This document shows positions 12,047 to 20,323 of a stretch of DNA of 64,000 nucleotides, in pieces; positions within the stretch are counted from its first letter, which is position 1, and every line of letters starts with the position of its first letter. The position numbers and the translations under genes were made by a program. The stretch spans positions 496,001 through 560,000 of the forward strand of contig NZ_JAFFZE010000009.1 of assembly GCF_025165815.1 (NCBI RefSeq), given 5' to 3'. Source of the DNA: Actinophytocola gossypii (lineage in GTDB: Bacteria; Actinomycetota; Actinomycetes; Mycobacteriales; Pseudonocardiaceae). The notes beneath the pieces are model-generated. The model did no database searches. It worked only from the letters and a program-made list of their open reading frames with translations, and was not told the DNA's origin.

Positions 12047-13516
12047 TCAGGCCACCAGGCCAACCTCGGCGTCGCCGTCGTCCTCCAGTCGGGTGACGGC
12101 GGCGGCGTCGCGGCCGGCGCGGCGGATCGCGACGGCGACCAGGGACGCCAGCACCGCGGCGGCCACCGACGCGGCCGCGGCGATCCAGTAGGTGAGCACG
12201 AAGCCGGTCGAGGACGCCACCCGGTTGCCGTCGACAGTGGTGGTGAACGCGGCGAGGAACGTGCCGCCGAGCGCCGCGCAGGTGCTCGTGCCGATCGTGC
12301 GCAGCAGGGCGTTCAGGCTGTTCGCCGACGCGGTCTCGGTGTTCGGCACCCAGTCCATGATCAGCGTCGGCATCGCGGAGAAGCACAGCGCGGTACCGAC
12401 CGACAGCACCAGCAGCAGCGGCACGAGCAGCACCAGGCTCCCCGGCAGCAACGCCAGGCAGACGTTGCTCACCGCCATCACCAGCGCCCCGCACATCAGC
12501 GTGACGTGTGCACCCCGCCGGGCGGACAGCCGGGCCGACAGCGGCGAGAACAGCAGCATGCCCAGGCCCATCGGCACCATGCAGACCCCGGCCACCAGCA
12601 CCGACACCCCGAAGCCGTGCCCGGTCGCGGCCGGCGCCTGCAACTGCAGCGGGATCAGCATGAAGCTCGCGAACATGCCGACACCGACGAGCGTGGTGGC
12701 CAGGTTGGTCAACGCCACCACCGGCCGGGCCGACGTGCGCAGGTCCACCAGCGGCGCGCGCACCCGCAGCTGGTGCACCGTCCACACCGCGAACACCACC
12801 ACCGCACCGGCGAGCAGCCCGAGCGTCGCCGGACTGGCCCAGCCCCAGCGCGAGCCCTGCGACACCGCGAGCAGCAGGCACACCAGCCCGGTGGCGAGCC
12901 CGATCGAGCCGAGCACGTCGAACCGGCCGCCGGAGCGCACCGTCGACTCCGGCACGAACACCAGCACCAGGACCAGCATCACCAGCGACACCCCGGTCGC
13001 CGCCCAGAACACCGCGTGCCAGTTCAGCAGCTGCGCGATCACCCCGGACAGCGGCATCCCGATCGCGCCGCCGACACCGAGGGTCGAGCTCATCGTGGCG
13101 GTGCCGGCGACCACCCGGTCGGCCGGCAGCGAGTCCTTGAGGATGCTGATGCCCAGCGGCAGCACCCCGAACGCGGCGCCCTGCAGCGCGCGGGCGACAA
13201 GCAGCGACGAGAACGACCAGCTCACCGCGCCGAGCAGCGAGCCCGCGGTCATCAGGGCGAGCGAGTAGACCAGCATCTTCCGCTTGCCGACCATGTCGGC
13301 GAGCCGGCCGGAGACCGGCGCGCAGACGGCGCCGGCGAGCATGGTGATGGTCAGCAGCCAGGACGCGGAGTCCTGGGAGAGGTGCATGAGCCGGGAGATC
13401 TCGGGCAGCAGCGGGCCGACGAGCGTGTGCATCAGGGACACGGTGACGCCGCAGCCACAGAGCACGACCATGAGCCGCCGGGACCGAGCCGCCTCGGGCG
13501 GTGAACCGATGTTCAC
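12047..13516 (-). CDS. MFS drug efflux transporter, DHA2 (14-helix) type
   Basis: About 489 residues from a GTG at 13516. No ribosome site is visible, but TTTACT lies six bases upstream on the coding strand, so a leaderless start is likely. The frame stays open to 13573, so a longer form is possible. Fourteen hydrophobic helices are evident. The MFS motif is PVSGRLADMVGKRKMLV between TM2 and TM3, and RALQGAAFGVLPLGISIL is like motif C/TM5 regions of proton-driven multidrug pumps. The substrate is unknown. The start codon lies inside a perfect 9-bp inverted repeat with a third half-site upstream, which suggests repression by a regulator not encoded beside it. Confidence 0.88.
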   Translation of the reverse strand: MNIGSPPEAARSRRLMVVLCGCGVTVSLMHTLVGPLLPEISRLMHLSQDSASWLLTITMLAGAVCAPVSGRLADMVGKRKMLVYSLALMTAGSLLGAVSWSFSSLLVARALQGAAFGVLPLGISILKDSLPADRVVAGTATMSSTLGVGGAIGMPLSGVIAQLLNWHAVFWAATGVSLVMLVLVLVFVPESTVRSGGRFDVLGSIGLATGLVCLLLAVSQGSRWGWASPATLGLLAGAVVVFAVWTVHQLRVRAPLVDLRTSARPVVALTNLATTLVGVGMFASFMLIPLQLQAPAATGHGFGVSVLVAGVCMVPMGLGMLLFSPLSARLSARRGAHVTLMCGALVMAVSNVCLALLPGSLVLLVPLLLVLSVGTALCFSAMPTLIMDWVPNTETASANSLNALLRTIGTSTCAALGGTFLAAFTTTVDGNRVASSTGFVLTYWIAAAASVAAAVLASLVAVAIRRAGRDAAAVTRLEDDGDAEVGLVA

Positions 13517-13540
13517 CGCATGAGTAAACAGGTGTTCACC
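13498..13540. promoter_or_regulatory. Operator-like repeats over the MFS gene start
   Basis: GCGGTGAAC (13498-13506), a 4-base spacer and GTTCACCGC (13511-13519) form a perfect inverted repeat around the GTG at 13516. Another GTTCACC lies at 13534-13540. The putative -10 (TTTACT on the minus strand, 13523-13528) sits between, so a protein bound here would block transcription. Confidence 0.5.
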
Positions 13541-13620
13541 ACGTCGGGTCAAACCAGTGTGAGCAACACCCAACCGCGGTACGACCGGAAACCGGGAGGC
13601 CCGCCGGGAACCGGTGCGGC

Positions 13621-14424
13621 ATGATGCCCCGCGTGCATCAGAACATCCCTCTCCGGACGGTCACGGCCACCCGGTACGTGACCCCGTTCCGTGAGGGCGG
13701 GTCGCTGCCCGGCCTGGTCGAGGCCGACGACCTCGGCATGTACGTGCTCAAGTTCCGCGGCGCCGGCCAGGGGATCAAGGCGCTCGTGGCCGAGATCGTG
13801 GTCGGGGAGCTGGCCCGCCGGCTGGGCTTCCGGGTGCCGGAGATCGTGCTCGTCGACCTCGACCCGGCGCTGGCCAAGGCCGAGCCGGACGAGGAGATCC
13901 AGGACCTGCTCGACGCCAGCGGTGGGCTCAACCTCGGCTTCGACTACCTGCCCGGCTCGTTCGACTTCAACCCGCGGGTGCGCGACCCCGGCGCCGAACT
14001 CGCCGCCCGGCTGCTGTGGCTGGACACCCTCACGCTCAACGTCGACCGCAGCTGGCGCAACCCCAACATGCTGCTGTGGCACCGGGAGGTCTGGCTGATC
14101 GACCACGGCGCCTCGCTGTACTTCCACCACCGCTGGGGCCCCGGCTGGCAGCCGGCCGACGAGTACCGGTACGACGCGGCCGACCACGTGCTGCTGCCCG
14201 CCGCCGGATCGGTGGTCGAGGCCGACCGGGCGCTGCGCCCGCTGGTCCTGCCCGCGCTCGACGAGGTCCTGACCCTGGTCCCCGACGAGTTCCTGGCCGC
14301 CGACCCCGCCTTCGACGCGCCCGCCGACGTCCGCGCCGCCTACCGTGCGTTCTTCGCCCGCCGGGTCGAGCGCGCCGACGCGTGGGTGCGAGCACTGGAG
14401 GACACCCGTGCCGCACGTGTTTGA
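13621..14424 (+). CDS. HipA-like kinase family protein (HipA_2)
   Basis: 267 residues from the first ATG; a GTG at 13633 (VHQNIPLRTVTATRYV) is a plausible later start, and no ribosome site decides between them. The protein resembles the small HipA_2 family: a nucleotide-binding lobe (MYVLKFRGAGQGIKALVAEIVVGELARRL), then NVDRSWRNPNMLLW and VWLIDHGASLYFHH. These correspond to the catalytic loop (Asp, Asn) and the metal-binding Asp of HipA-type Ser/Thr kinases. It lacks the N-terminal HipA domain found in the E. coli toxin. The 3' end overlaps the DUF3037 gene by 17 bases, so the two are co-translated, and there is no HipB-type HTH antitoxin. The substrate is unknown. The family assignment is good; calling it a toxin is not justified. 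Confidence 0.85.
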   Translation: MMPRVHQNIPLRTVTATRYVTPFREGGSLPGLVEADDLGMYVLKFRGAGQGIKALVAEIVVGELARRLGFRVPEIVLVDLDPALAKAEPDEEIQDLLDASGGLNLGFDYLPGSFDFNPRVRDPGAELAARLLWLDTLTLNVDRSWRNPNMLLWHREVWLIDHGASLYFHHRWGPGWQPADEYRYDAADHVLLPAAGSVVEADRALRPLVLPALDEVLTLVPDEFLAADPAFDAPADVRAAYRAFFARRVERADAWVRALEDTRAARV

Positions 14425-14788
14425 GTACGCGCTGGTGCGCGCGGTGCCGCGGCAGGAGCGCGGCGAGTTCATGAACGTCGGCGTGATCGTCTACTGCGCG
14501 CCGCTGCGGTACCTGCGCTGCCGCACCCACGTCGACGCCGCCCGCCTGCGCGCGCTCGACCCCGACCTGGACCTCGACGCGCTGGCCGACGCCCTGCGCT
14601 CCTGGTGCGAGGCCGGTGCCGGCGTCGGGCCGACGGCCGACAGCACACCCGGGCAGCGGTTCCGCTGGCTCACCGCCCCGCGCAGCACGATCCTGCAGAC
14701 CTCGCCCGCGCACACCGGCCTCACCGACGACCCGGAGGCCGAGCTGAACCGCCTGCTCGGCACCCACGTCCGGACCGGATCCGGCTGA
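14408..14788 (+). CDS. DUF3037 protein, partner of the HipA-like kinase
   Basis: 126 residues starting at the GTG at 14408 (VPHVFEYALVRAVPRQERGEF), inside the end of the HipA-like gene. DUF3037 hallmarks are the opening YALVRAVPRQERGEFMNVGVIVY, the LRCR strand and the late RSTILQTSPAHTGLT. The protein is small, soluble and of unknown biochemistry; DUF3037 genes commonly sit next to HipA_2 genes in actinobacteria. The overlap implies fixed stoichiometry. It might be a substrate, adaptor or inhibitor of the kinase; nothing in the sequence decides which. Confidence 0.82.
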   Translation: MPHVFEYALVRAVPRQERGEFMNVGVIVYCAPLRYLRCRTHVDAARLRALDPDLDLDALADALRSWCEAGAGVGPTADSTPGQRFRWLTAPRSTILQTSPAHTGLTDDPEAELNRLLGTHVRTGSG

Positions 14789-14791
14789 GCC

Positions 14792-14797
14792 TAGGCT
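14792..14797 (+). promoter_or_regulatory. -10 box of the YciO-type gene (leaderless)
   Basis: TAGGCT seven bases before the GTG at 14805, without a ribosome site. Confidence 0.55.
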
Positions 14798-14804
14798 CTC
14801 GCGG

Positions 14805-15425
14805 GTGGCGAGGTACTTCGACGTGCACCCGGAGAATCCGCAGCGACGCGCGATCGGGCAGGTGGCGGACATCCTGCGGGACGGCGGGCTGATCGCCTAC
14901 CCGACCGACTCCTGCTTCGCGCTCGGCTGCCTGACCGGCAACAAGGACGGCGTCGACCGCATCCGCGCGATCCGCCAGCTCGACGACCGGCACCACTTCA
15001 CCCTGGTCTGCCGTGACTTCGCGCAGCTCGGACAGCTCGTGCACCTGTCGAACACGGTGTTCCGCGCGATCAAGGCGGCGACGCCGGGCAGCTACACGTT
15101 CATCCTGCCGGCCACCAAGGAGGTGCCGCGCCGGCTGCTGCACCCGAAGAAGAAGACCGTCGGCGTGCGGATCCCGGACCACGTGGTCACCCAGGCGCTG
15201 CTCACCGAGATCGGCGAGCCGCTGCTGTCCAGCACCCTGCTGCTGCCGGGCGAGGAGGACCCGATGACCCAGGGCTGGGAGATCAAGGAGCGGCTCGACC
15301 ACGTCGTGGACGCCGTGATCGACTCCGGCGACTGCGGTGTCGAGCCGACCACCGTCATCGACTTCTCCGACGACGAGCTGGAGGTCGTCCGCGCCGGCGC
15401 GGGTGATCTGTCCCGTTTCGAGTGA
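14805..15425 (+). CDS. L-threonylcarbamoyladenylate synthase-like protein (YciO/YrdC/Sua5)
   Basis: 206 residues, GTG start. The YrdC fold is clear: DILRDGGLIAYPTDSCFALGC (ATP/threonine-binding strand), KRIR-like DRIRAIRQLDDRHHFTLVCRDF, PGSYTFILPATKEVPRRLLHPKKKTVGVRIPDH and a C-terminal GEPLLSSTLLLPGEE. The features fit the YciO branch rather than TsaC/Sua5, as in the PKKKTVGVRIPDH basic stretch. It may form threonylcarbamoyl-AMP for t6A tRNA modification or act on a related substrate, but YciO proteins are reported to be weak substitutes for TsaC. It stands alone with its own promoter. Confidence 0.88.
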   Translation: MARYFDVHPENPQRRAIGQVADILRDGGLIAYPTDSCFALGCLTGNKDGVDRIRAIRQLDDRHHFTLVCRDFAQLGQLVHLSNTVFRAIKAATPGSYTFILPATKEVPRRLLHPKKKTVGVRIPDHVVTQALLTEIGEPLLSSTLLLPGEEDPMTQGWEIKERLDHVVDAVIDSGDCGVEPTTVIDFSDDELEVVRAGAGDLSRFE

Positions 15426-15536
15426 TTCCCGGTCACCCGACCGGATGTGACACACGTCATGCTTCTGCTGGCCTGCTCGCGGGCCGCCACTAGCGTCGAT
15501 TTACGCGCAGTGGCCCCTACTGGCAGGAGATCCCTG

Positions 15537-16292
15537 GTGTCCTACGACCCGGCTGACCACTACGAGCGCTTGGCGGAGAACTACGACGACACCTGGGGCC
15601 ACCGCCCCGAGTACGTCGCCTGGATGAACCAGTTGGTGTTCGACAAGCTCCGGATCCAACCGTCCCATCGGATCGCCGACATCGGCGCCGGCACCGGCCT
15701 GTTCCTCCGGTCGCTGATGGAGCGAGTGACCGGAGACAACCCGATCGTGTGCATCGACCCCTCCCGACTGATGTTGGAGCAACTGCCCGACGATCCACGC
15801 CTGCACCCGGTGTGCGCGTCGGCGGAGGCGGTCGCCACCGGTGAGGTGGAACTGCCCTACGACCGGGTGGACGCGATCGTGATCAAGGAGACGGTGCACC
15901 ACTTCCCCGAGATCCCCAAGACCCTCGGCGGCCTGGCCGAGCGGCTGGCCCCCGGCGGCCGGCTGCTGGTGGTCACCCTGCCGCCTCGGCTGGAGTACCC
16001 GTTGTTCACCGCGGCCCTGGACCGCTTCGCCGAGCACCAACCGGAGCCGGAGTTCATCGCGGACTCGATGCGCGACGCCGGGCTGGACGTGACGCTCGAC
16101 CACCACACCTACACCGTCGAGGTGGACGCCGGGCACTACGCGCACCTGGTCGCCCGCCGGTGGATGTCGGTGCTGTCCACGTTCGACGACGAGGAGCTGG
16201 CCGCCGGCCTGGACGAGATGCGCTCCCGCAACCCGGCCGGTGAGCTGAGGTTCCCGGACCGGTTCGCGTTCGTGCTCGGGCGTCGGGTGTAG
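15537..16292 (+). CDS. Class I SAM-dependent methyltransferase
   Basis: 251 residues from the GTG at 15537 (VSYDPADHYERLAENYDD), which follows GGCAGGAGA; the frame is open further upstream but without a better start. Motif I is IADIGAGTGLFLRSL, the acidic loop is VCIDPSR, motif II is YDRVDAIVIKETVHHF, and a post-motif is LAPGGRLLVVTLPP. The Rossmann SAM-binding core occupies about residues 45-150. The C-terminal HYAHLVARRWMSVLSTFDDEEL resembles small-molecule methyltransferases. The substrate is unknown and the neighbours give no clue. Confidence 0.88.
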   Translation: MSYDPADHYERLAENYDDTWGHRPEYVAWMNQLVFDKLRIQPSHRIADIGAGTGLFLRSLMERVTGDNPIVCIDPSRLMLEQLPDDPRLHPVCASAEAVATGEVELPYDRVDAIVIKETVHHFPEIPKTLGGLAERLAPGGRLLVVTLPPRLEYPLFTAALDRFAEHQPEPEFIADSMRDAGLDVTLDHHTYTVEVDAGHYAHLVARRWMSVLSTFDDEELAAGLDEMRSRNPAGELRFPDRFAFVLGRRV

Positions 16293-16302
16293 CCGAGACC
16301 CC

Positions 16303-16382
16303 GTCATCGCGTCACCGGGTCATCGCGTCACCGGGCGGAACAACTCGCTGGCGTGCACCGTTAGGCTCGGTGACGCGATGAC
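16303..16382. repeat. Two direct and one inverted copy of a 14-bp element at the hrpA start
   Basis: GTCATCGCGTCACC occurs at 16303-16316 and 16319-16332. Its exact reverse complement is at 16369-16382, spanning the hrpA ATG at 16378. A TAGGCT -10 box (16362-16367) lies between. See the finding for possible roles. Confidence 0.75.
16362..16367 (+). promoter_or_regulatory. -10 box of hrpA
   Basis: TAGGCT ten bases before the ATG at 16378. There is no ribosome site, so transcription probably starts at or just before the start codon. Confidence 0.5.
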
Positions 16383-19300
16383 TCTGCCTTCCTCCACCTC
16401 TCTCCGTGACCTCCGCTCCCGCCTGAGCGAGGTGACGCTGCGCGACGAGCGCAGGCTGCGTCGCCGGCTCGACGGGCTCGGCAAGATCCGCGACCAGGCC
16501 GCCCGGCAGGCGCGGATCGACGAGATCGCGGCCGAGGTCGACCGCGCCGCGCAGCGGGTCGAGCGGCGCCGGGCGAACGTCCCCGCGGTGACCTATCCCG
16601 ACGAGCTGCCGATCAGCCAGCGCCGCGACGAGATCGCGAAGGCGATCGCCGAGCACCAGGTCGTGATCGTGGCCGGCGAGACCGGGTCGGGCAAGACCAC
16701 CCAGCTGCCGAAGATCTGCCTCGAACTCGGTCGCGGCGTGCGCGGCATGATCGGGCACACCCAGCCGCGCCGGATCGCTGCGCGCACGGTCGCCGAGCGG
16801 GTCAGCGACGAGCTCGACGTGCCGCTCGGCGGCGCGGTCGGCTGGAAGATCCGGTTCACCGACCAGGCCGGCGACAACACCCTGATCAAGCTGATGACCG
16901 ACGGCATCCTGCTCGCCGAGCTGCAGTCGGACCGGATGCTGCGCCAGTACGACACGCTGATCATCGACGAGGCGCACGAGCGCAGCCTCAACGTCGACTT
17001 CATCCTCGGCTACCTCAAGCAGCTGCTGCCGCGCCGCCCCGACCTCAAGGTGATCATCACCTCCGCGACCATCGACCCGGAGCGGTTCTCCCGGCACTTC
17101 GACGACGCCCCGATCGTCGAGGTCTCCGGCCGCACCTACCCGGTGGAGGTCCGCTACCGGCCGATCGTCGACCCGGAGGACCCGGACGCCGACCCGGACC
17201 GCGACCAGACCCAGGCGATCATGGACGCGGTCGACGAGCTGTCCGCCGAGGGCCCGGGGGACATCCTGGTGTTCCTGTCCGGCGAACGGGAGATCCGCGA
17301 CACCGCCGACGCGCTCGCCGCGCAGAACCGGCGGGACACCGAGATCCTGCCGCTCTACGCGCGGCTGTCGCACGGGGAGCAGCGCCGGGTGTTCCAACCG
17401 CATCGCGGTCGCCGGGTGGTGCTCGCCACCAACGTCGCCGAGACCTCGCTGACCGTGCCGGGCATCAAGTACGTCATCGACCCCGGCTTCGCCCGCATCT
17501 CCCGGTACAGCAACCGGTTGAAGGTGCAGCGGCTGCCGATCGAGCCGGTCTCGCAGGCGTCGGCCAACCAGCGCAAGGGCCGCTGCGGGCGCACCTCGGA
17601 CGGCATCTGCGTTCGGCTGTACTCCGAGGACGACTTCGACGCCCGTCCGGAGTTCACCGACCCGGAGATCCTGCGCACCAACCTCGCCTCGGTCATCCTG
17701 CAGATGGCCGCCGCCGACCTCGGCGACATCGCGGCGTTCCCGTTCGTCGAGCCGCCGGACCGCCGGCACATCACCGACGGCATGAACCTGCTCAACGAGC
17801 TCGGCGCCCTGGAGAGCTCCACGAAGGACTCCGAGCCGCGGCTGACCCCGCTCGGCCGCAAGCTCGCCCGCCTCCCGGTCGACCCGCGGCTGGCCCGCAT
17901 GGTCCTCGCCGCGCACGACAACGCGTGCGTCAGCGAGGTGGTCGTGATCGCCGCCGCGCTGTCCATCCAGGACCCCCGCGAGCGGCCGGTCGACAAGCAG
18001 GCGCAGGCCGACCAGCAGCACGCCCGGTTCCGCGACCCGGAGTCGGACTTCCTGTCGTTGCTCAACCTGTGGCGCTACCTCACCGAGCAGCGCGCGGAGC
18101 TGTCCGCCAACCGGTTCCGTCGGCTGTGCCGCGCCGAGTTCCTGAACTACCTGCGGATCCGCGAGTGGCAGGACGTCGCCGGCCAGCTGCGCCAGATGGC
18201 CAAGAGCCTGGACGTGACGGCGAACGACATCCCGGCCGAGCCCGCGGCGATCCACCGGTCCCTGCTGACCGGGCTGCTCTCGCACCTCGGGCTCAAGGAC
18301 ACCGCCGGCAAGGAGTACCTCGGCGCGCGCAACGCGAAGTTCGCGATCTTCCCCGGCTCGGCGCTGTTCCGCAAGCAGCCCAGGTGGGTGATGGCCGCCG
18401 AACTGGTCGAGACGTCCCGGCTGTGGGGCCGGGTGGTCGCCCGGGTCGACCCCGCGTGGATCGAGCCGGTCGCCGGGCACCTGGTGCGCCGCACCTACAG
18501 CGAGCCGCGCTGGGAGAAGAAGCGGGCCGCGGTGATGGCCTCGGAGCGGGTCACCCTGTTCGGCCTGCCGATCGTGGTGGACCGGCCGGTGAACTTCGGG
18601 CGGATCGACCCGCCGGTGGCCCGCGCGCTGTTCATCCGGCACGCGCTCGTGCAGGGGGAGTGGCACAGCGACCACAAGTTCCTGCGCCGCAACGCGGACC
18701 TGCTCGCCGAGGCCGAGGAACTGGAGCACAAGGCGCGGCGCCGCGACATCGTGGTCGACGAGCAGTCGCTGTTCGAGTTCTACGACGATCGCGTGCCGGA
18801 GGAGGTCGTGTCCGGACGGCACTTCGACACCTGGTGGAAGAAGACCCGGCGCGACCAGCCCGACCTGCTGACGTTCGACCCGGCCATGCTGGTCAACCCG
18901 GACGCGGGCGACGTCAGCGCCGAGGCGTTCCCGGACGCCATGGCGCACAACGAACTCGAACTCGGCCTGCGGTACCGGTTCGAGCCGGGCGAGGTCACCG
19001 ACGGCGTCACCGTGCAGGTCCCGCTCGCGCTGCTGAACCGGGTCAGCGCCGACGGCCTGCCGTGGCAGGTGCCCGGCCTGCGCGCCGAGCTGATCACCGC
19101 GCTGCTGCGGTCGCTGCCGAAGCCGCTGCGGCGCAACTTCGTGCCGGTGCCCGACTTCGCGAACGCGCTCCGGTCCCGGTTGGACGACGTGCCGGAGCCG
19201 ACCCTGGCCCAGGTGTCGGCGGAGCTGCGGGACCTGACCGGCGTGGTCGTGCCGTCGGACGCCTGGCAGCTCGACCAGGTGCCGCAACACCTGAGGACCA

Positions 19301-20259
19301 CGTTCCAGGTCGTCGACGAGGGGAAGCCGGTGCTCACCGGCAAGGACCTCGGCGTGCTGAAGCGGGAGCTGGCGTCGCGGGTGCGGGAGTCGCTTGCCTC
19401 CGGCGCGGAGGGCGTCACCCGTGAGGGCCTGACGTCGTGGTCGTTCGACACGCTGGAGCGGAGCGTGTCGCTGCGCCGCGCCGGTCAGCAGGTCACCGCG
19501 TACCCGGCGCTGGTGGACACGGGCTCGTCGGTGGCGATCCGCCTGTTCGACACCGAGGCCGAACAGGCCCGCGCGATGTGGCGCGGCACCCGCCGGCTGG
19601 TGCTGCTGACCGTGCCGGCACCGGTGAAGCAGGTGGTGCGCCGGTTGCCGAACACCGCGAAGCTCGCGCTGTCGGCGAACCCGCACGGCAGCGTCCCCGG
19701 CCTGCTGGAGGACTGCCTCAACGCGGCCACGGACGCGCTCGTCGCCCAGCACGGCGGTCCGGTGTGGACACCCGACGACTTCCAGAAGCTGTGCGCCGGC
19801 GTCCGCGCCGGCCTGGCCGACACGCTGTACCAGGTGCTGGATCGGGTGCGCGGGGTGCTGACCACCCACGCCGAGGTCGACGCCGCGCTGGCCAGGATGA
19901 CCGGCAAGGTCTTCGCCGAGTCGGTCGCGGATATGCGCGCGCAGGTGGCGGGCCTGGTCTTCGACGGCTTCGTCACCGCGACCGGCGTGGCCAGGCTGTC
20001 CGATGTGGAGCGTTACCTGCGGGGTGTGCTGCGGCGGTTGGAGAAGCTGCCCGAGCGGCCGTCGCGCGACCTGGAGTGGACCTATGCCGCCCAGGACGCC
20101 GCGGCGGCCTACGCGGAGGTGCGTGGCCGGCCGGGCGACGACGGGCGGGTGCGGTGGATGATCGAGGAGCTGCGGATCAGCTACTTCGCGCAGACGCTCG
20201 GCACCGCGTACCCGATCTCGGAGAAGCGGGTGTACCGGGCGATCGACGAGCTGGCTTGA
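16378..20259 (+). CDS. hrpA: DEAH-box ATP-dependent RNA helicase HrpA
   Basis: A 1293-residue protein of full HrpA length. Order: an N-terminal coiled segment rich in Arg (1-75); the RecA-like ATPase domain with AGETGSGKTTQLPK (Walker A), QPRRIAARTVAERV and IIDEAHERSLN (DEAH); the second RecA domain with VVLATNVAETSLTVPGI and the QRKGRCGRTSDGICVRLYS motif VI; then HA2/OB domains and the long DUF3418 C-terminal region. DEAH helicases of this class remodel RNA and in E. coli rescue collided ribosomes. Monocistronic, preceded by a TAGGCT box and unusual repeats. The ending ISEKRVYRAIDELA is typical of the family. Confidence 0.95.
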   Translation: MTLPSSTSLRDLRSRLSEVTLRDERRLRRRLDGLGKIRDQAARQARIDEIAAEVDRAAQRVERRRANVPAVTYPDELPISQRRDEIAKAIAEHQVVIVAGETGSGKTTQLPKICLELGRGVRGMIGHTQPRRIAARTVAERVSDELDVPLGGAVGWKIRFTDQAGDNTLIKLMTDGILLAELQSDRMLRQYDTLIIDEAHERSLNVDFILGYLKQLLPRRPDLKVIITSATIDPERFSRHFDDAPIVEVSGRTYPVEVRYRPIVDPEDPDADPDRDQTQAIMDAVDELSAEGPGDILVFLSGEREIRDTADALAAQNRRDTEILPLYARLSHGEQRRVFQPHRGRRVVLATNVAETSLTVPGIKYVIDPGFARISRYSNRLKVQRLPIEPVSQASANQRKGRCGRTSDGICVRLYSEDDFDARPEFTDPEILRTNLASVILQMAAADLGDIAAFPFVEPPDRRHITDGMNLLNELGALESSTKDSEPRLTPLGRKLARLPVDPRLARMVLAAHDNACVSEVVVIAAALSIQDPRERPVDKQAQADQQHARFRDPESDFLSLLNLWRYLTEQRAELSANRFRRLCRAEFLNYLRIREWQDVAGQLRQMAKSLDVTANDIPAEPAAIHRSLLTGLLSHLGLKDTAGKEYLGARNAKFAIFPGSALFRKQPRWVMAAELVETSRLWGRVVARVDPAWIEPVAGHLVRRTYSEPRWEKKRAAVMASERVTLFGLPIVVDRPVNFGRIDPPVARALFIRHALVQGEWHSDHKFLRRNADLLAEAEELEHKARRRDIVVDEQSLFEFYDDRVPEEVVSGRHFDTWWKKTRRDQPDLLTFDPAMLVNPDAGDVSAEAFPDAMAHNELELGLRYRFEPGEVTDGVTVQVPLALLNRVSADGLPWQVPGLRAELITALLRSLPKPLRRNFVPVPDFANALRSRLDDVPEPTLAQVSAELRDLTGVVVPSDAWQLDQVPQHLRTTFQVVDEGKPVLTGKDLGVLKRELASRVRESLASGAEGVTREGLTSWSFDTLERSVSLRRAGQQVTAYPALVDTGSSVAIRLFDTEAEQARAMWRGTRRLVLLTVPAPVKQVVRRLPNTAKLALSANPHGSVPGLLEDCLNAATDALVAQHGGPVWTPDDFQKLCAGVRAGLADTLYQVLDRVRGVLTTHAEVDAALARMTGKVFAESVADMRAQVAGLVFDGFVTATGVARLSDVERYLRGVLRRLEKLPERPSRDLEWTYAAQDAAAAYAEVRGRPGDDGRVRWMIEELRISYFAQTLGTAYPISEKRVYRAIDELA

Positions 20260-20323
20260 CCCGCCCGCGCGGGTGGTGTGTGATAAGTCCACCAGTTTCG
20301 CGAGGGTTTGGTGAGGAGTCACC

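Noticed and set aside
12192-13268. Plus-strand open frame opposite the MFS gene
   Set aside because: It contains no recognisable domain, and the minus strand is a clear 14-helix transporter.
20259-20274. ACCCGC/GCGGGT hairpin after hrpA
   Set aside because: Only 6-bp arms with a 4-base centre in GC-rich sequence. Too weak to call a terminator, and chance hairpins of this size are common here.
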